This document shows, piece by piece, positions 9,061-18,574 of a DNA stretch of 64,000 nt. Within the stretch, counting starts at the first letter, position 1. Each line of letters begins with the position of its first letter. The position numbers and the translations under genes were made by a program. The DNA comes from Roseiarcus sp049513815 (lineage in GTDB: Bacteria; Pseudomonadota; Alphaproteobacteria; Rhizobiales; Beijerinckiaceae). The notes beneath the pieces are model-generated. The model was not told the origin of the DNA, searched no databases, and saw only the letters and a list, made by a program, of their open reading frames with translations. The stretch is from the NCBI GenBank assembly GCA_049513815.1, contig JBEKVR010000004.1, positions 1 to 64,000 on the forward strand. The letters run 5' to 3'.

Positions 9061-10909
9061 ATCTGCTCTAGACCCGGAAGCGCGGGTTCTCTACGGCGAG
9101 AGCTTGGCCCCGCCATCGGGCTTCATGTTCGACGCCGCCGTCGCTACCACTTTCTCGCTGGATTTCGAGACGGTCTTGGCCGCGCCGGTCAGCTTGGCGT
9201 TGTTTGCGGCCGAGAACCGCGACGAGATCCTCGCTCAGCCCTTGGCTCTCCTAGAAGGCGTCGAGCGCATCGCCGGGCGGTTGGCCGTCTACAGCGAGAT
9301 CGGCCGCATCCACGCTCAAACTCAGCCGCAGTCTCGTCTGTGTGGCCTGCTTGAGCGCATGCTCATCGAAGTGGCGGCGCCGCGCGGGGGCGCCTTCCAC
9401 CCCAAGATCTGGATACTGCGCTACAAGCCCCAAGGCGGCGGGCCGCTCACGAAGATGCGGGTCTTGGTGCTGTCGCGAAACCTAACGCGAGACCGTTCTT
9501 GGGACATCTCTCTAAGACTCGATGGCGATATCACCCGAAGAATCGTCGCCGGAAACAAGCCGCTCGTCGACTTCTTGCGCCGTCTGCCCCGACTGGCGCT
9601 CAACACGGCGTCCGACGACGCACGGGATCTCACCTTCGAGATCGCCGCCGACATCAATCGTGCCGAGTGGGAACTGCCCGAACCGTTCGAAGAACTCGCC
9701 TTCGCGGTGAATGGCCTGACGGGCGAGGCCTGGGCGCCGACCGCGTGCACAAGATTGGGGATCATCTCACCGTTTTGCGATGACGCTACGCTGGGAATGC
9801 TTGCAGCCCGCAGTCGGGTCAAACCGATCCTGGTGGGACGAAGCGACGAGCTCGCCGCCTGCTCGATCGCGACGCGAGCGCTGTACGAGCGCATCTGCGT
9901 CCTGGACGAGATGGCAGCGAGCGAAGACGGCGAGGAGGCGGAGCCGGAGAGCCTGCAGGGGCTTCACGCCAAGGCCTTCATCTCCGAGAGCGGCTGGAAC
10001 ACCACCATCACAATTGGGTCGGGCAATGCAACCCAGGCCGCCCTGGTCAATCGTGCCGGCGCGAATAATGTCGAGGTGTTCGCCACCCTGACCGGCAAGA
10101 CCTCGAAGGTCGGCAGCGTTGAAGACGTTCTTGGGGCGCAAGGGTTTGGACGCTTGCTTCGCCCCTTTGAGCTGAGTGAGGCGTCGACCGTTTCGGCCGA
10201 AGCGCGTGCAGCGGAACAGCGGGTTGAGGAAGCGCGCCGACTGATCTGCCGGGCGGGCCTCGGATTGCGGTGCGAGCGAGCCCAAACTGACGAGAACGAA
10301 GAGGCCGGCTGGCGGGTGTGGCTGACCTGCAAAGAGCCGCTTTTGTTGGGCATGCTTGGCGCTGCCGCCGCTTGGCCCATCACGCGCGGGGAAGGCCATC
10401 GCCGCGACGTCTTGGCGTCGCTGAGCGCTGGCGCGGAGGTCGACCTGGGGGCAATGCCGCTGGTCGATCTAACCCGCTTCGTCGCGTTCCAGCTCGCCGA
10501 CATTGAAGGCCAGGCATCCCTGCTTTTTAGCGTCGGGTTGCCGATCGAGGGTTTGCCGGCCGAACGCTCCGCGGCGATCTTCCGCTCGATCGTCAACAAC
10601 CGGGACTCGTTCTTCCGTTACCTGCGGCTTCTTTTGTCCGAACTCGGCGATCCCTTCGCTGCGGCGCTGGCTGCCCAGTCGGGGACCGCTGCGGGCGCCT
10701 GGGGCCGCGGGGGACAGGATGATGCGCCGCTGCTCGAGGACATGGTTCGGGCCCTGTGTTCCGGCGATGGTCGCCTCAGCGCCGTCGAGCGCCTCATTTC
10801 AAGACTAGCGACCGACGAGACCGACACTGATCCCGTGCCGGCTGAATTTCGAACTTTGTGGGAGGCATTCCGATCGGCGATGCCACCGGAGACGATCCAT
10901 GCCGATTGA
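9050..10909 (+). CDS. Phospholipase D-like nuclease-family protein, second gene of the triad
   Basis: This is 619 aa from the ATG at 9050, inside the end of the DUF6361 gene. The frame is open for 66 more codons upstream, but those codons lie wholly inside the DUF6361 gene. Two PLD-type half-sites are visible: GGAFHPKIWIL (H117, K119) followed by LSRNLTRD at 141-148, and GLHAKAFIS (H306, K308) followed by GSGNAT about 17 residues later. Both keep the H-x-K core and the (G/S)-x-N step, so an active dimer-like PLD site within one chain is plausible. PLD-family proteins in defence loci usually act as nucleases. It overlaps the downstream helicase gene by 11 bp, exactly as it overlaps its upstream neighbour. 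The C-terminal half (about 400-619) has no motif I recognise. Confidence 0.85.
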   Translation: MVNRSALDPEARVLYGESLAPPSGFMFDAAVATTFSLDFETVLAAPVSLALFAAENRDEILAQPLALLEGVERIAGRLAVYSEIGRIHAQTQPQSRLCGLLERMLIEVAAPRGGAFHPKIWILRYKPQGGGPLTKMRVLVLSRNLTRDRSWDISLRLDGDITRRIVAGNKPLVDFLRRLPRLALNTASDDARDLTFEIAADINRAEWELPEPFEELAFAVNGLTGEAWAPTACTRLGIISPFCDDATLGMLAARSRVKPILVGRSDELAACSIATRALYERICVLDEMAASEDGEEAEPESLQGLHAKAFISESGWNTTITIGSGNATQAALVNRAGANNVEVFATLTGKTSKVGSVEDVLGAQGFGRLLRPFELSEASTVSAEARAAEQRVEEARRLICRAGLGLRCERAQTDENEEAGWRVWLTCKEPLLLGMLGAAAAWPITRGEGHRRDVLASLSAGAEVDLGAMPLVDLTRFVAFQLADIEGQASLLFSVGLPIEGLPAERSAAIFRSIVNNRDSFFRYLRLLLSELGDPFAAALAAQSGTAAGAWGRGGQDDAPLLEDMVRALCSGDGRLSAVERLISRLATDETDTDPVPAEFRTLWEAFRSAMPPETIHAD

Positions 10910-13900
10910 GCGTTTCGATGCTGGCGAGGCCCTAAAGCCCCTCAAGGCGTTTCAGCGCCGGACTGTCGATTACGTCTACGACCGCTTCTATACGGCTAAG
11001 GACTGCGCCTATCAGTTCCTGGTTGCTGACGAGGTGGGGCTCGGCAAGACGCTGGTCGCCCGTGGCGTCATCGCTCGCGCCATCGAGCACCTTTGGGATA
11101 AGACTGATCGGATCGACATTCTCTATATTTGCTCGAACCAGGCCATCGCGGCGCAGAATCTCAACAGGCTGAATGTTCTCGGCCGCAAGGCTCTGGCGCT
11201 GCCAACCCGGATGACTCTCGTGCCGCTTCAGATGCGCGGGGAACAGTCGCTTGGCGCCAACAAGGTCAACTTCATCAGCCTGACGCCTGGCACCACATTC
11301 GATCTGCGGTCTTCGACCGGCGTGGCTCAAGAGCGCGCGTTGCTATTCCATCTCCTGCGACCGCTCGTCAGCTCGCCTCGCGGATTGCAGAACTTGCTCC
11401 AGGTCGATGTGGGTGCGGAGCGCTGGATAGATTGGATCAAGGATCTGTCGCTGAAAGGAATCGACGAGAAGCTAATCGAGCGGTTTCGAAAAGACGTACA
11501 GGAGGAAACCGGGCTGATTGAGCGTCTGGCTGAGGCGACCGAGATATTCCGGTACCGGCGCGACAGGTATCCAGCCAACATGACAGGGCCGCGCAATAGC
11601 GTGATCGCGCGCCTACGCGGCAAGCTCTCTCACGCCTGTGTCGACGCGCTGCAGCCGGACCTGATCGTTATGGATGAATTCCAGCGCTTCCCCGACCTGC
11701 TCCACGGCGACAGCGATGCGGCGCATCTAGCCCGCGAGCTGTTCGACTACCGGGATCAGCAAGGCAACGCCGCGCGCACGCTGCTGCTCTCGGCCACGCC
11801 CTACCGGATGTTGACGCTGCAGGGCGACGACGAGGCCGATGGCGATCATTACAGCGACTTCCTGGAGACGCTGGCATTCCTTTTCGGCCAGGCTCGTGGG
11901 CGCGAAATGGTCGCGGCGTTGGACCAGGAGATGCGGGATTTCCGGGCCGCTCTGCATGGCCTGCCAGGCTCTCATGATGACGCCGTGGCTAAGAAGGCCA
12001 AGATCGAGTCGACATTGAAGCAGGTCATGTGTCGGACAGAGCGAGTTTCAAGCACTGCGGCCCGCGACTCGATGGTCTGCGAGCCGAAGCTTGCGCTGAC
12101 CGTGCAGGTTGATGATTTGCGCCAGGCGATGCTTGTCGCCGGTGTTGCGCGCGCCCTCGATGCGCCTGAGGTGATTGAGTACTGGAAATCAGCGCCGTAT
12201 CTGCTGAATTTCATGCGCGACTATGCCCTGAAGCGGCTGATGAAGGAGAAGGAAGGCGCGAAGCTGTCCGCCGCGTTGGCGATGGCGCTCACCCAGGCCA
12301 AGGCGGCTTGTCTGGACCGTGCTCAACTGGACGCCTACGCGCCGATCAAGCCGGCCAACGGTCGAATGCGGGCGGTGATGGAGGATGTTTTCGAGGCCAG
12401 CCTGGAGCAGAATCTCTGGATCCCGCCGGCGCTGCCGTACTACGGCGAACGCACCATTGAGGCGCGTCCGACCAAGGCGCTGGTCTTTTCGTGTTGGACG
12501 ATGGTGCCCGACGCGATCGCCGCCACGCTCTCTTATGAGGCTGAGCGTCGGATGGGTGCCGGGGAGACCGGCCGCGGTTACTTCGTTAAGAGGCGGCCCC
12601 GACCGCTGCAATTCCGGCAAGACGAGGGTCGGCTCGCCGGACTGCGGGCTCTGCTACTGATCTATCCCTCTCCGACTCTGGCCGCGATCGCCGATCCCCT
12701 TGACGTGATGACGAGGGCGCCAGTGCGTATGACATATGAGGCGGTGCGCAAGCTGATGGCGGATCGTCTTCGCCCATCGTTTGAAGCGCTCGCCCAGCGG
12801 GCCAAGCCTGACGCAGAAGGTGGTTTCGCCGACTGGACTGCGTCGGCGGCGATCGACGCGCTTGCGGGAAACAAGGCGCTTGACTGGATCGGCGCCTGGA
12901 ACGGCATGGTCGCCTTGGCTAATGAGGATGCTTTCAAGGATCATATTGAGGCACTGAAAGTCGCCGGTTCGCGGCTCGATGTGGGCCAGGTCCCCGAAGA
13001 GACTTTGGATCTCCTGGTTGATATCGCCTTAGGCAGCCCCGCGGTATGCGCTCTTCGGGCTCTTCATCGGATTGCGCCCGACTTGGCGTGGGATGATCCA
13101 CGCCTACTGAGTGCAGCGGCGAAGGTGGCCTGGGGCTTCCGCACCCTGTTCAACCAACATGAGGCGGTTGCTCTGCTTCGCCGAGGCGAGGATGATCACT
13201 ACTGGCATCGGGTCCTGTCGTTCTCGGCCGAGCACAACCTGCAGGCCGTTCTTGACGAGTACGCCCACTATCTCGTTGAGGCTGAGGGCCTGGTGGCCGC
13301 CAATGCCGGTGACCGCGTCGAGCGCTTGGCCGCTGCGATGACCGACGCCCTGTCGATCCGGCCTTCTCAAATTGATGTCGAAAGCCCGCAAGTCGTCGAA
13401 GGTCGACTCAAGGTCGAAAAGTTTCAGATGCGTGGGCGCTTCGCTATGCGTCTGGCCGACTATCGCGACGAGGAAGGCGCGGTCGCCCGGCTGAGCGGTG
13501 TACGCGATGCCTTCAATTCACCGTTCCGACCCTTTGTGTTGGCGACCACCTCAATTGGACAGGAAGGCTTAGACTTCCACCCCTATTGTTACCGGGTCTA
13601 CCATTGGAACTTGCCAGGAAACCCCGTCGACCTGGAGCAGCGTGAAGGGCGGGTGCATCGCTTCAAAGGGCACGCCGTGCGCCTGAATGTGGCGCATAAT
13701 AATGGTGACGAGCTGATAGGGCACGGGGCGGCGCCCGCCGATCCCTGGGCTCAAATGTTTGGCGCGGCGCGCGCCGCGACGGATGTAGATTCCGACCTTG
13801 TCCCTTACTGGCTTTGCGAAGGGCCAGTGAAGGTCGAGCGCCGTGTGCCAATCTTGCCGTTCAGTCGGGAGGTGCAGAGATTGGATTGGCTCAAGCGTAG

Positions 13901-14108
13901 TCTTGCGGTCTATCGCCTAGCCTTCGGCCAACCGCGACAGGACGACTTACTCAAATACCTGAATGATATGGTTGGGAACGAACTGACGCATGAAGCGCTT
14001 GATGACCTTCAAATCAATTTGCAGCCGACATTCGATAAGGCAGATTGTACCCCGAAGTGTGGCTCGAACGCTGATCGGCGCGTCGAGGTACCGACGATGT
14101 TGGGTTGA
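10899..14108 (+). CDS. SNF2/DEAD-type superfamily 2 helicase, third gene of the triad
   Basis: This is 1069 aa. An N-terminal KAFQRRTVDYVYDRFY Q-motif-like stretch leads to Walker A DEVGLGKT at 44-51, Walker B VMDEFQRF with DEFQ at 259-262, motif III LLLSATPYR around 295-303, and a C-terminal helicase lobe containing TTSIGQEGLDFHPYC near 881-896 and LEQREGRVHRFKGH shortly after, the QxxGRxxR-type motif VI. Between the lobes (about 400-800) is a long helical insertion. SF2 translocases of this sort drive DNA movement or remodelling in several defence systems. The start overlaps the PLD gene by 11 bp, so the three proteins are likely made together and may form a complex. Coupling of translocation to the PLD active site is inference. 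Confidence 0.85.
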   Translation: MPIERFDAGEALKPLKAFQRRTVDYVYDRFYTAKDCAYQFLVADEVGLGKTLVARGVIARAIEHLWDKTDRIDILYICSNQAIAAQNLNRLNVLGRKALALPTRMTLVPLQMRGEQSLGANKVNFISLTPGTTFDLRSSTGVAQERALLFHLLRPLVSSPRGLQNLLQVDVGAERWIDWIKDLSLKGIDEKLIERFRKDVQEETGLIERLAEATEIFRYRRDRYPANMTGPRNSVIARLRGKLSHACVDALQPDLIVMDEFQRFPDLLHGDSDAAHLARELFDYRDQQGNAARTLLLSATPYRMLTLQGDDEADGDHYSDFLETLAFLFGQARGREMVAALDQEMRDFRAALHGLPGSHDDAVAKKAKIESTLKQVMCRTERVSSTAARDSMVCEPKLALTVQVDDLRQAMLVAGVARALDAPEVIEYWKSAPYLLNFMRDYALKRLMKEKEGAKLSAALAMALTQAKAACLDRAQLDAYAPIKPANGRMRAVMEDVFEASLEQNLWIPPALPYYGERTIEARPTKALVFSCWTMVPDAIAATLSYEAERRMGAGETGRGYFVKRRPRPLQFRQDEGRLAGLRALLLIYPSPTLAAIADPLDVMTRAPVRMTYEAVRKLMADRLRPSFEALAQRAKPDAEGGFADWTASAAIDALAGNKALDWIGAWNGMVALANEDAFKDHIEALKVAGSRLDVGQVPEETLDLLVDIALGSPAVCALRALHRIAPDLAWDDPRLLSAAAKVAWGFRTLFNQHEAVALLRRGEDDHYWHRVLSFSAEHNLQAVLDEYAHYLVEAEGLVAANAGDRVERLAAAMTDALSIRPSQIDVESPQVVEGRLKVEKFQMRGRFAMRLADYRDEEGAVARLSGVRDAFNSPFRPFVLATTSIGQEGLDFHPYCYRVYHWNLPGNPVDLEQREGRVHRFKGHAVRLNVAHNNGDELIGHGAAPADPWAQMFGAARAATDVDSDLVPYWLCEGPVKVERRVPILPFSREVQRLDWLKRSLAVYRLAFGQPRQDDLLKYLNDMVGNELTHEALDDLQINLQPTFDKADCTPKCGSNADRRVEVPTMLG

Positions 14109-14179
14109 AAGAAGTCTGTCCGATCGAGTCTCACTCAAAACGCCAACGTAGCAGACGGCGCAATAGCCCCATAGCTCGC

Positions 14180-15004
14180 ATGAGATATCTTGCCGGCATC
14201 GACTTCTCAGGCGATCACGCCAAGTGGTCAGCTGGATGCGCGAAGACGAATGTTTGGGTCGCAACGGGCGTCGCCAATGGCTCTGCAGTCGTCGTGGAGA
14301 GCCTGATCCCGGTTCAGCAGCTCTGTCGACCAGGTCATCCGTTCACCGCGCTGTCGGACTTCCTGAACGGGCTTGGAGACGGTTACGTCGGGATCGACGC
14401 TCCCTTCTGCGTGCCAGCGGCTCTCTCTCCTGATGGCGTCCGAGCAGCTTGGCAAAAGGTTGCAAGTCTGGCCTTTGCGGAGCGCCCTTTTCCTCGGGGC
14501 CGTCAGCTAGTCCACGCATTTGATCCGCAGCTGCCCGAGCGTGGCGCAAAACTCCACAGGGAGACCGAGAAATATTGGATGCGCAAAGGCGTCAACGTGC
14601 GATCGACAATGTGGGCGGGTCCAAGAGGAGGCGCTCCTTTCGCTGCTGCATGCATGACTCTTCTCGCCCGACATCGGGGGCCAGTATGGCCGATGATCGA
14701 CGGGCCGGGTGCAACCTTGGTGGAAGCGTTTCCGGCTGCGCAGCTACGCCACTGGGAGCTACCTTTCGTTCAATACAACGGCAGCACCGCGGTGGCGCAA
14801 GGGAACCGTGCATCGATCCTGCTTGGCCTTGAGGCACAGGGGTTGGTGATCGACCAGCGGATGCGGTCGGAGTGCGAGCGGTCAGCTGATGCACTCGACG
14901 CATTGGTATGCATGTTTGCCGGGTTTGCTGTCGCCGATGGGATGATCGCCGTGGACCCTGGCGAGGCAGCGAAACGAGAGGGGCACATCGCTGTCCGGTC
15001 GTGA
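14180..15004 (+). CDS. DUF429 (RNase H-like fold) protein
   Basis: This is 274 aa from the ATG at 14180; a longer frame from 14105 adds a basic, unconserved-looking 25 residues. Motifs match DUF429, a predicted RNase H-like nuclease family: GIDFSG at 5-10, GIDAPF around 72-77, the VEAFPAAQL segment near 180, and ADALDALVCMFAGFA around 236-250, where Asp residues would complete the acidic site. It lies 71 bp after the helicase of the DUF6361 triad on the same strand, so co-transcription is likely and it may be a fourth component or a passenger. The substrate is unknown. It converges with the AddA-like gene. Confidence 0.7.
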   Translation: MRYLAGIDFSGDHAKWSAGCAKTNVWVATGVANGSAVVVESLIPVQQLCRPGHPFTALSDFLNGLGDGYVGIDAPFCVPAALSPDGVRAAWQKVASLAFAERPFPRGRQLVHAFDPQLPERGAKLHRETEKYWMRKGVNVRSTMWAGPRGGAPFAAACMTLLARHRGPVWPMIDGPGATLVEAFPAAQLRHWELPFVQYNGSTAVAQGNRASILLGLEAQGLVIDQRMRSECERSADALDALVCMFAGFAVADGMIAVDPGEAAKREGHIAVRS

Positions 15005-15135
15005 GAGCTTGACCTCGGGCGTCCGACGCCGGCTTTGCCATTCCCGATGCGGGGTGAGTACCTCGAAGGCGAACGGATCAAATGCGCCATTCGGCTTCTC
15101 CCCGCCAACCGCGTCTTGCAGGAACAGATCGGCTA

Positions 15136-18100
15136 TCAAAGTCCGGCGTTGACGTACGGCGCGATCTCCTCGACCCGGCCCGACGTTAGGAAAACGATGA
15201 AGCCTTTTGGCGCCCCCGTAGCCGCCAAGTAATCGCGAACCTGACCGCGATAGAGCGCGACAACCGCTGCATCAGGGTTGACGTCACTCTTCCAGTCGAC
15301 GACCGCGTCAATTGTTCCATCAGGGGCGATCGCCAACGCATCAGCGATGCCGGACGTCAGCTCGAAACTGACGCCTTCGACTTTGGCGTCGTATATCGGA
15401 ATCTCGGGCCGCAGATGAGGGCGCAGCGCGACGATTTCAGGTAGTCGAATGCCCCGCAAAGCGGTGGTCGCAAGTTCCTCGCTGTTGGAGCCTTTCGACG
15501 GGTCCGCATTATCTGCAGCGCCGATTTCGGCGAGCAGTTCAGCGGCGCGAGTTTGCAACGCGTCTTGCGCTTCCAGCGTTTCCCCCGTGAGGATCTCTTC
15601 GATGAGCTTGTGAAGGACAAGCCCGCGCTCGCGCCCGCCCTGGATGATGGGCCTTTCGACATCAGGCGGTTGGTCGGCAACGGCATCAGGACCAGCGAAT
15701 ACGGGGAACTCGGCAATAGGGTGATCGACGACCTGCTCATGTCGGCTGGGTTGCCGCCACGTGATCGTTCTCTCGCCCGCGACGATGGCGGCAGCCTCTG
15801 CGCGCCAGGTTTTGAGATCCTGAGTGTTCGAGGCCGCGATCGAGGGAGCAGTCGTGGATCCCTTGAACTTCGATGAATCGAACTTCGGAAGGGAGCCCAA
15901 ATCTAAAGTGAGCAAACTAAGCCAATCGTCGCTCGATCGCTCGCTTTGCAGCGGCAGCAGCAGAAGATCCCGGGCGCGCGTCAGGGCGACATACCACAGC
16001 CGAACGCGCTCGCGTCGCAGCTCGTCGGCCTCCGCCTGCTTCACGGCGGCGTAGTCAGGACTTGCAAAATCAAGGACCTCGAAGTGTACGGAGTCGTCCT
16101 GTCGCCGGTACAGGAACTGATCCTTCGAATATAACTTGGTCATCGAGTTTATGGGGACGACAATGGGCCACTCGAGGCCCTTGGACGAATGCATGGTGAC
16201 GATGGAGACGGCGTCTGCCTCGGCGTCAGGCCGGCCCTCGGCCTGCGACTCGGTATCTTCCCAACGATCCCAGATCGCGCGGGAAAATTCCGCGATGCCG
16301 CGCGCCGCATAAGGGCGCGCCATCTCGAGCACCAATTCGACGTTGGCCAGCGCGCGCTCGGCGCCGCGGCGATAACGCGCCTTGAGAATCGGCCTGACCT
16401 TCAGCTCTTCGACAGCCTCAGCCATCAATTGATGCGGCGTCGTGCGTCGCGCTTTCCTTGCCAAATTTTGCAGAATTGCGAGCGTCTGCTTCAGGATCGG
16501 ATTTCGCACCAGCTCGGTCTTCGTCCACAGATGCAGCGGACGATGGCTGCATGTCGCCTGCTGGAGGCTCAAGACTTCGTCGGCGATCTCTTCCTCGGTC
16601 AAGCCAACGATCGGACCGCGCAGCAGCGCGCCTAAAGCCAGCGTATCTCGGCGGTCGGCGATCGCGCGCGCCACCGCGATCAGGTCCTGGACTTCCTGAC
16701 GGTTGAAGAACCCCTTGCCGGCCTGGGTCGCGATTGGAATGTCCCGGTTTTCCAACGCTCGCTCATAGAGCCAAAGGCTGGTCCCCGTCGGCGCCAGGAG
16801 GGCGATGTCTCCGGCTCGGGCTGCTCGATAGCCGCCGAGCTCCTTGTCCCATACGGGGTAGGACCCGATCAGTCGCTGAACGATGTCGGCGACGAGGGCG
16901 GATTCCTCGCGTCTGAGTTCCTTGGCGATTAACCCTCTGTCGTTCTTGTGGCGCTGCTCAATCAGGACATCAAATGTCGCGACGGCCGATTGGCCGCCTG
17001 ACTTGCGCACCGGCGCCAACGCGGAGAAACCGGGTTGACCCAGGGCGACATCGAGCATGCTCGCGAAGTTGTCGTTCACGAATTCTAGGATCGGCCGCTG
17101 CGATCGGAAGTTCGCGGATATCTCAAGGATTGACGACGGATCGCGTTGGGCCAGCGCGTTCTTTGCCGCGAGGTATGTCGCAACGTCGGCGCCTCGGAAA
17201 CGATAAATCGCTTGTTTCGGGTCGCCCACAAGGAACAGCGCGCCGGGCCGAATCTGGCGTTCCTGCCAGGCGCAGCCTTGGGCTCCCTCGCCAGCCAAAC
17301 GCCAGAGGATTTCGGCCTGCAACGGATCGGTATCCTGAAACTCGTCGACGAGTATTCTCGGGTATCGGGCCGCCAGGGCCTGGCGGACCGGCTCGCTCGT
17401 GGCGAGCAAGTCTCGTGCATGGTGAAGCAGGTCGTCGAAGTCCATAAGCGCGGCGTCGCGCTTGTATCGCGCGTAAATGTCCTTGAGCGCGGAGAACTCC
17501 GCGACAAATCGTTGAAACGCCATCTGCCCCAGGACGCCGCAAAAGTCGCCGTAAGCGGCGTCGCAGATCCAATAGTGGGCTTCGCCGGCCGCGCTGAGCG
17601 TTTCGCCGAAGGCGGCGCTTTTCCCAATCGCCTTGGCGGCGTCCTTCCATTTGGTCTTGTTGCCCCATCGGGCGAAATCCGAAGTATCCTTTTTGCAAGC
17701 GCTCGGCCGCTTGTGCGCCAGCATCTGGGCGATTGACTTGCCTGTGATTGGGCCTTTCGCCAAGTCCCGAGCGATATCCGCGAGGCGCGCGAGATCGGTC
17801 ACGACCTCAGCCGTCTTTTCTTCGACGACCGAACACCCATGATACCAAGAGGCGAAGTCTTCGATGGCGGAGACCAGCCGCAAGAACACGGCTGGATCCG
17901 CTCCGCTCGGCGGCGCCGAGGCGGTCCTGTGCTCCTTGAGAAAGTCCGCCGCCTTCTTGATGAGATCGACGGCTTCATCCGGAGCGATACTCACCAACTC
18001 TGCGAAAAAATCCTCGTCGCCGCCGGCCCCCTTCATCGGAGGAATTCGACCCAACCCGTCGACGCCGCGATCTCTCCCAAATCGTGCCGAGAGCCATGCC

Positions 18101-18573
18101 TCCATCAAATCTTGGAAGGCCAATTCGGCGGCAGCGGGGTCGATGATCTGGGCGCCAGGATCGATGCCCGTCTCTACCGGATACGGACGCACGAGTTGCT
18201 GGCAAAAGCCGTGAATCGTGGTGCAGGTGATTTCATCGAGGGTTCGCCAAGCGCTTTCAATGTTTTCGCGCTGGATCGGGGAAAGGGGGGTCGCCAAGGC
18301 GTATCGCAACTCGTTAGGGACCGTCCCCTGTTGCAACTGGCCGGCGAACTTCTCGATACGTTCCAAGAGTTCACTCGCCGCGGCTTCCGTGAACGTGATG
18401 GCCACGATATCGCGTGGGGCGACGCCGGATGTCAGCATGACCGCTACGCGGCCCGCCATGAGCGCCGTCTTGCCGCTGCCGGCGCCCGCTTCGACCAGTA
18501 GTGTGCGATCATGGTCAGTGAGCGCTTTCAGGCGCGCTGAAGCGTCGGGAAGAGTCATCGCCGTCGCCGCCAT
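15136..18573 (-). CDS. AddA-like UvrD-family helicase with C-terminal nuclease
   Basis: This is 1145 aa. Walker A EAGAGSGKT spans 28-36, ITFTEAAASELLERI (motif Ia) follows near 59-73, Walker B LVDEFQDTDP is near 408-417, and GDPKQAIYRFRGAD (motif III) is about 40 residues later. VTMHSSKGLEWP and the LWYVALTRAR motif VI complete the SF1A core. A C-terminal PD-(D/E)XK nuclease is shown by GIADALAIAPDG, then DAVVDWKSD near 1090. This is the AddA layout: a 3'-5' helicase that, with AddB, resects double-strand breaks. The ATG lies one base after the TGA of the AddB-like gene. Neighbours are all defence genes, so this may be a divergent anti-phage copy, not the housekeeping AddAB; that is inference. 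Confidence 0.8.
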   Translation of the reverse strand: MAATAMTLPDASARLKALTDHDRTLLVEAGAGSGKTALMAGRVAVMLTSGVAPRDIVAITFTEAAASELLERIEKFAGQLQQGTVPNELRYALATPLSPIQRENIESAWRTLDEITCTTIHGFCQQLVRPYPVETGIDPGAQIIDPAAAELAFQDLMEAWLSARFGRDRGVDGLGRIPPMKGAGGDEDFFAELVSIAPDEAVDLIKKAADFLKEHRTASAPPSGADPAVFLRLVSAIEDFASWYHGCSVVEEKTAEVVTDLARLADIARDLAKGPITGKSIAQMLAHKRPSACKKDTSDFARWGNKTKWKDAAKAIGKSAAFGETLSAAGEAHYWICDAAYGDFCGVLGQMAFQRFVAEFSALKDIYARYKRDAALMDFDDLLHHARDLLATSEPVRQALAARYPRILVDEFQDTDPLQAEILWRLAGEGAQGCAWQERQIRPGALFLVGDPKQAIYRFRGADVATYLAAKNALAQRDPSSILEISANFRSQRPILEFVNDNFASMLDVALGQPGFSALAPVRKSGGQSAVATFDVLIEQRHKNDRGLIAKELRREESALVADIVQRLIGSYPVWDKELGGYRAARAGDIALLAPTGTSLWLYERALENRDIPIATQAGKGFFNRQEVQDLIAVARAIADRRDTLALGALLRGPIVGLTEEEIADEVLSLQQATCSHRPLHLWTKTELVRNPILKQTLAILQNLARKARRTTPHQLMAEAVEELKVRPILKARYRRGAERALANVELVLEMARPYAARGIAEFSRAIWDRWEDTESQAEGRPDAEADAVSIVTMHSSKGLEWPIVVPINSMTKLYSKDQFLYRRQDDSVHFEVLDFASPDYAAVKQAEADELRRERVRLWYVALTRARDLLLLPLQSERSSDDWLSLLTLDLGSLPKFDSSKFKGSTTAPSIAASNTQDLKTWRAEAAAIVAGERTITWRQPSRHEQVVDHPIAEFPVFAGPDAVADQPPDVERPIIQGGRERGLVLHKLIEEILTGETLEAQDALQTRAAELLAEIGAADNADPSKGSNSEELATTALRGIRLPEIVALRPHLRPEIPIYDAKVEGVSFELTSGIADALAIAPDGTIDAVVDWKSDVNPDAAVVALYRGQVRDYLAATGAPKGFIVFLTSGRVEEIAPYVNAGL

Positions 18574-18574
18574 T

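Noticed and set aside
10899..14108. DISARM locus
   Set aside because: A PLD and an SNF2-type helicase are present, but there is no DrmA/DrmB-like helicase with DUF1998 in the unit and no DISARM methylase; DUF1998 belongs to the separate druE.
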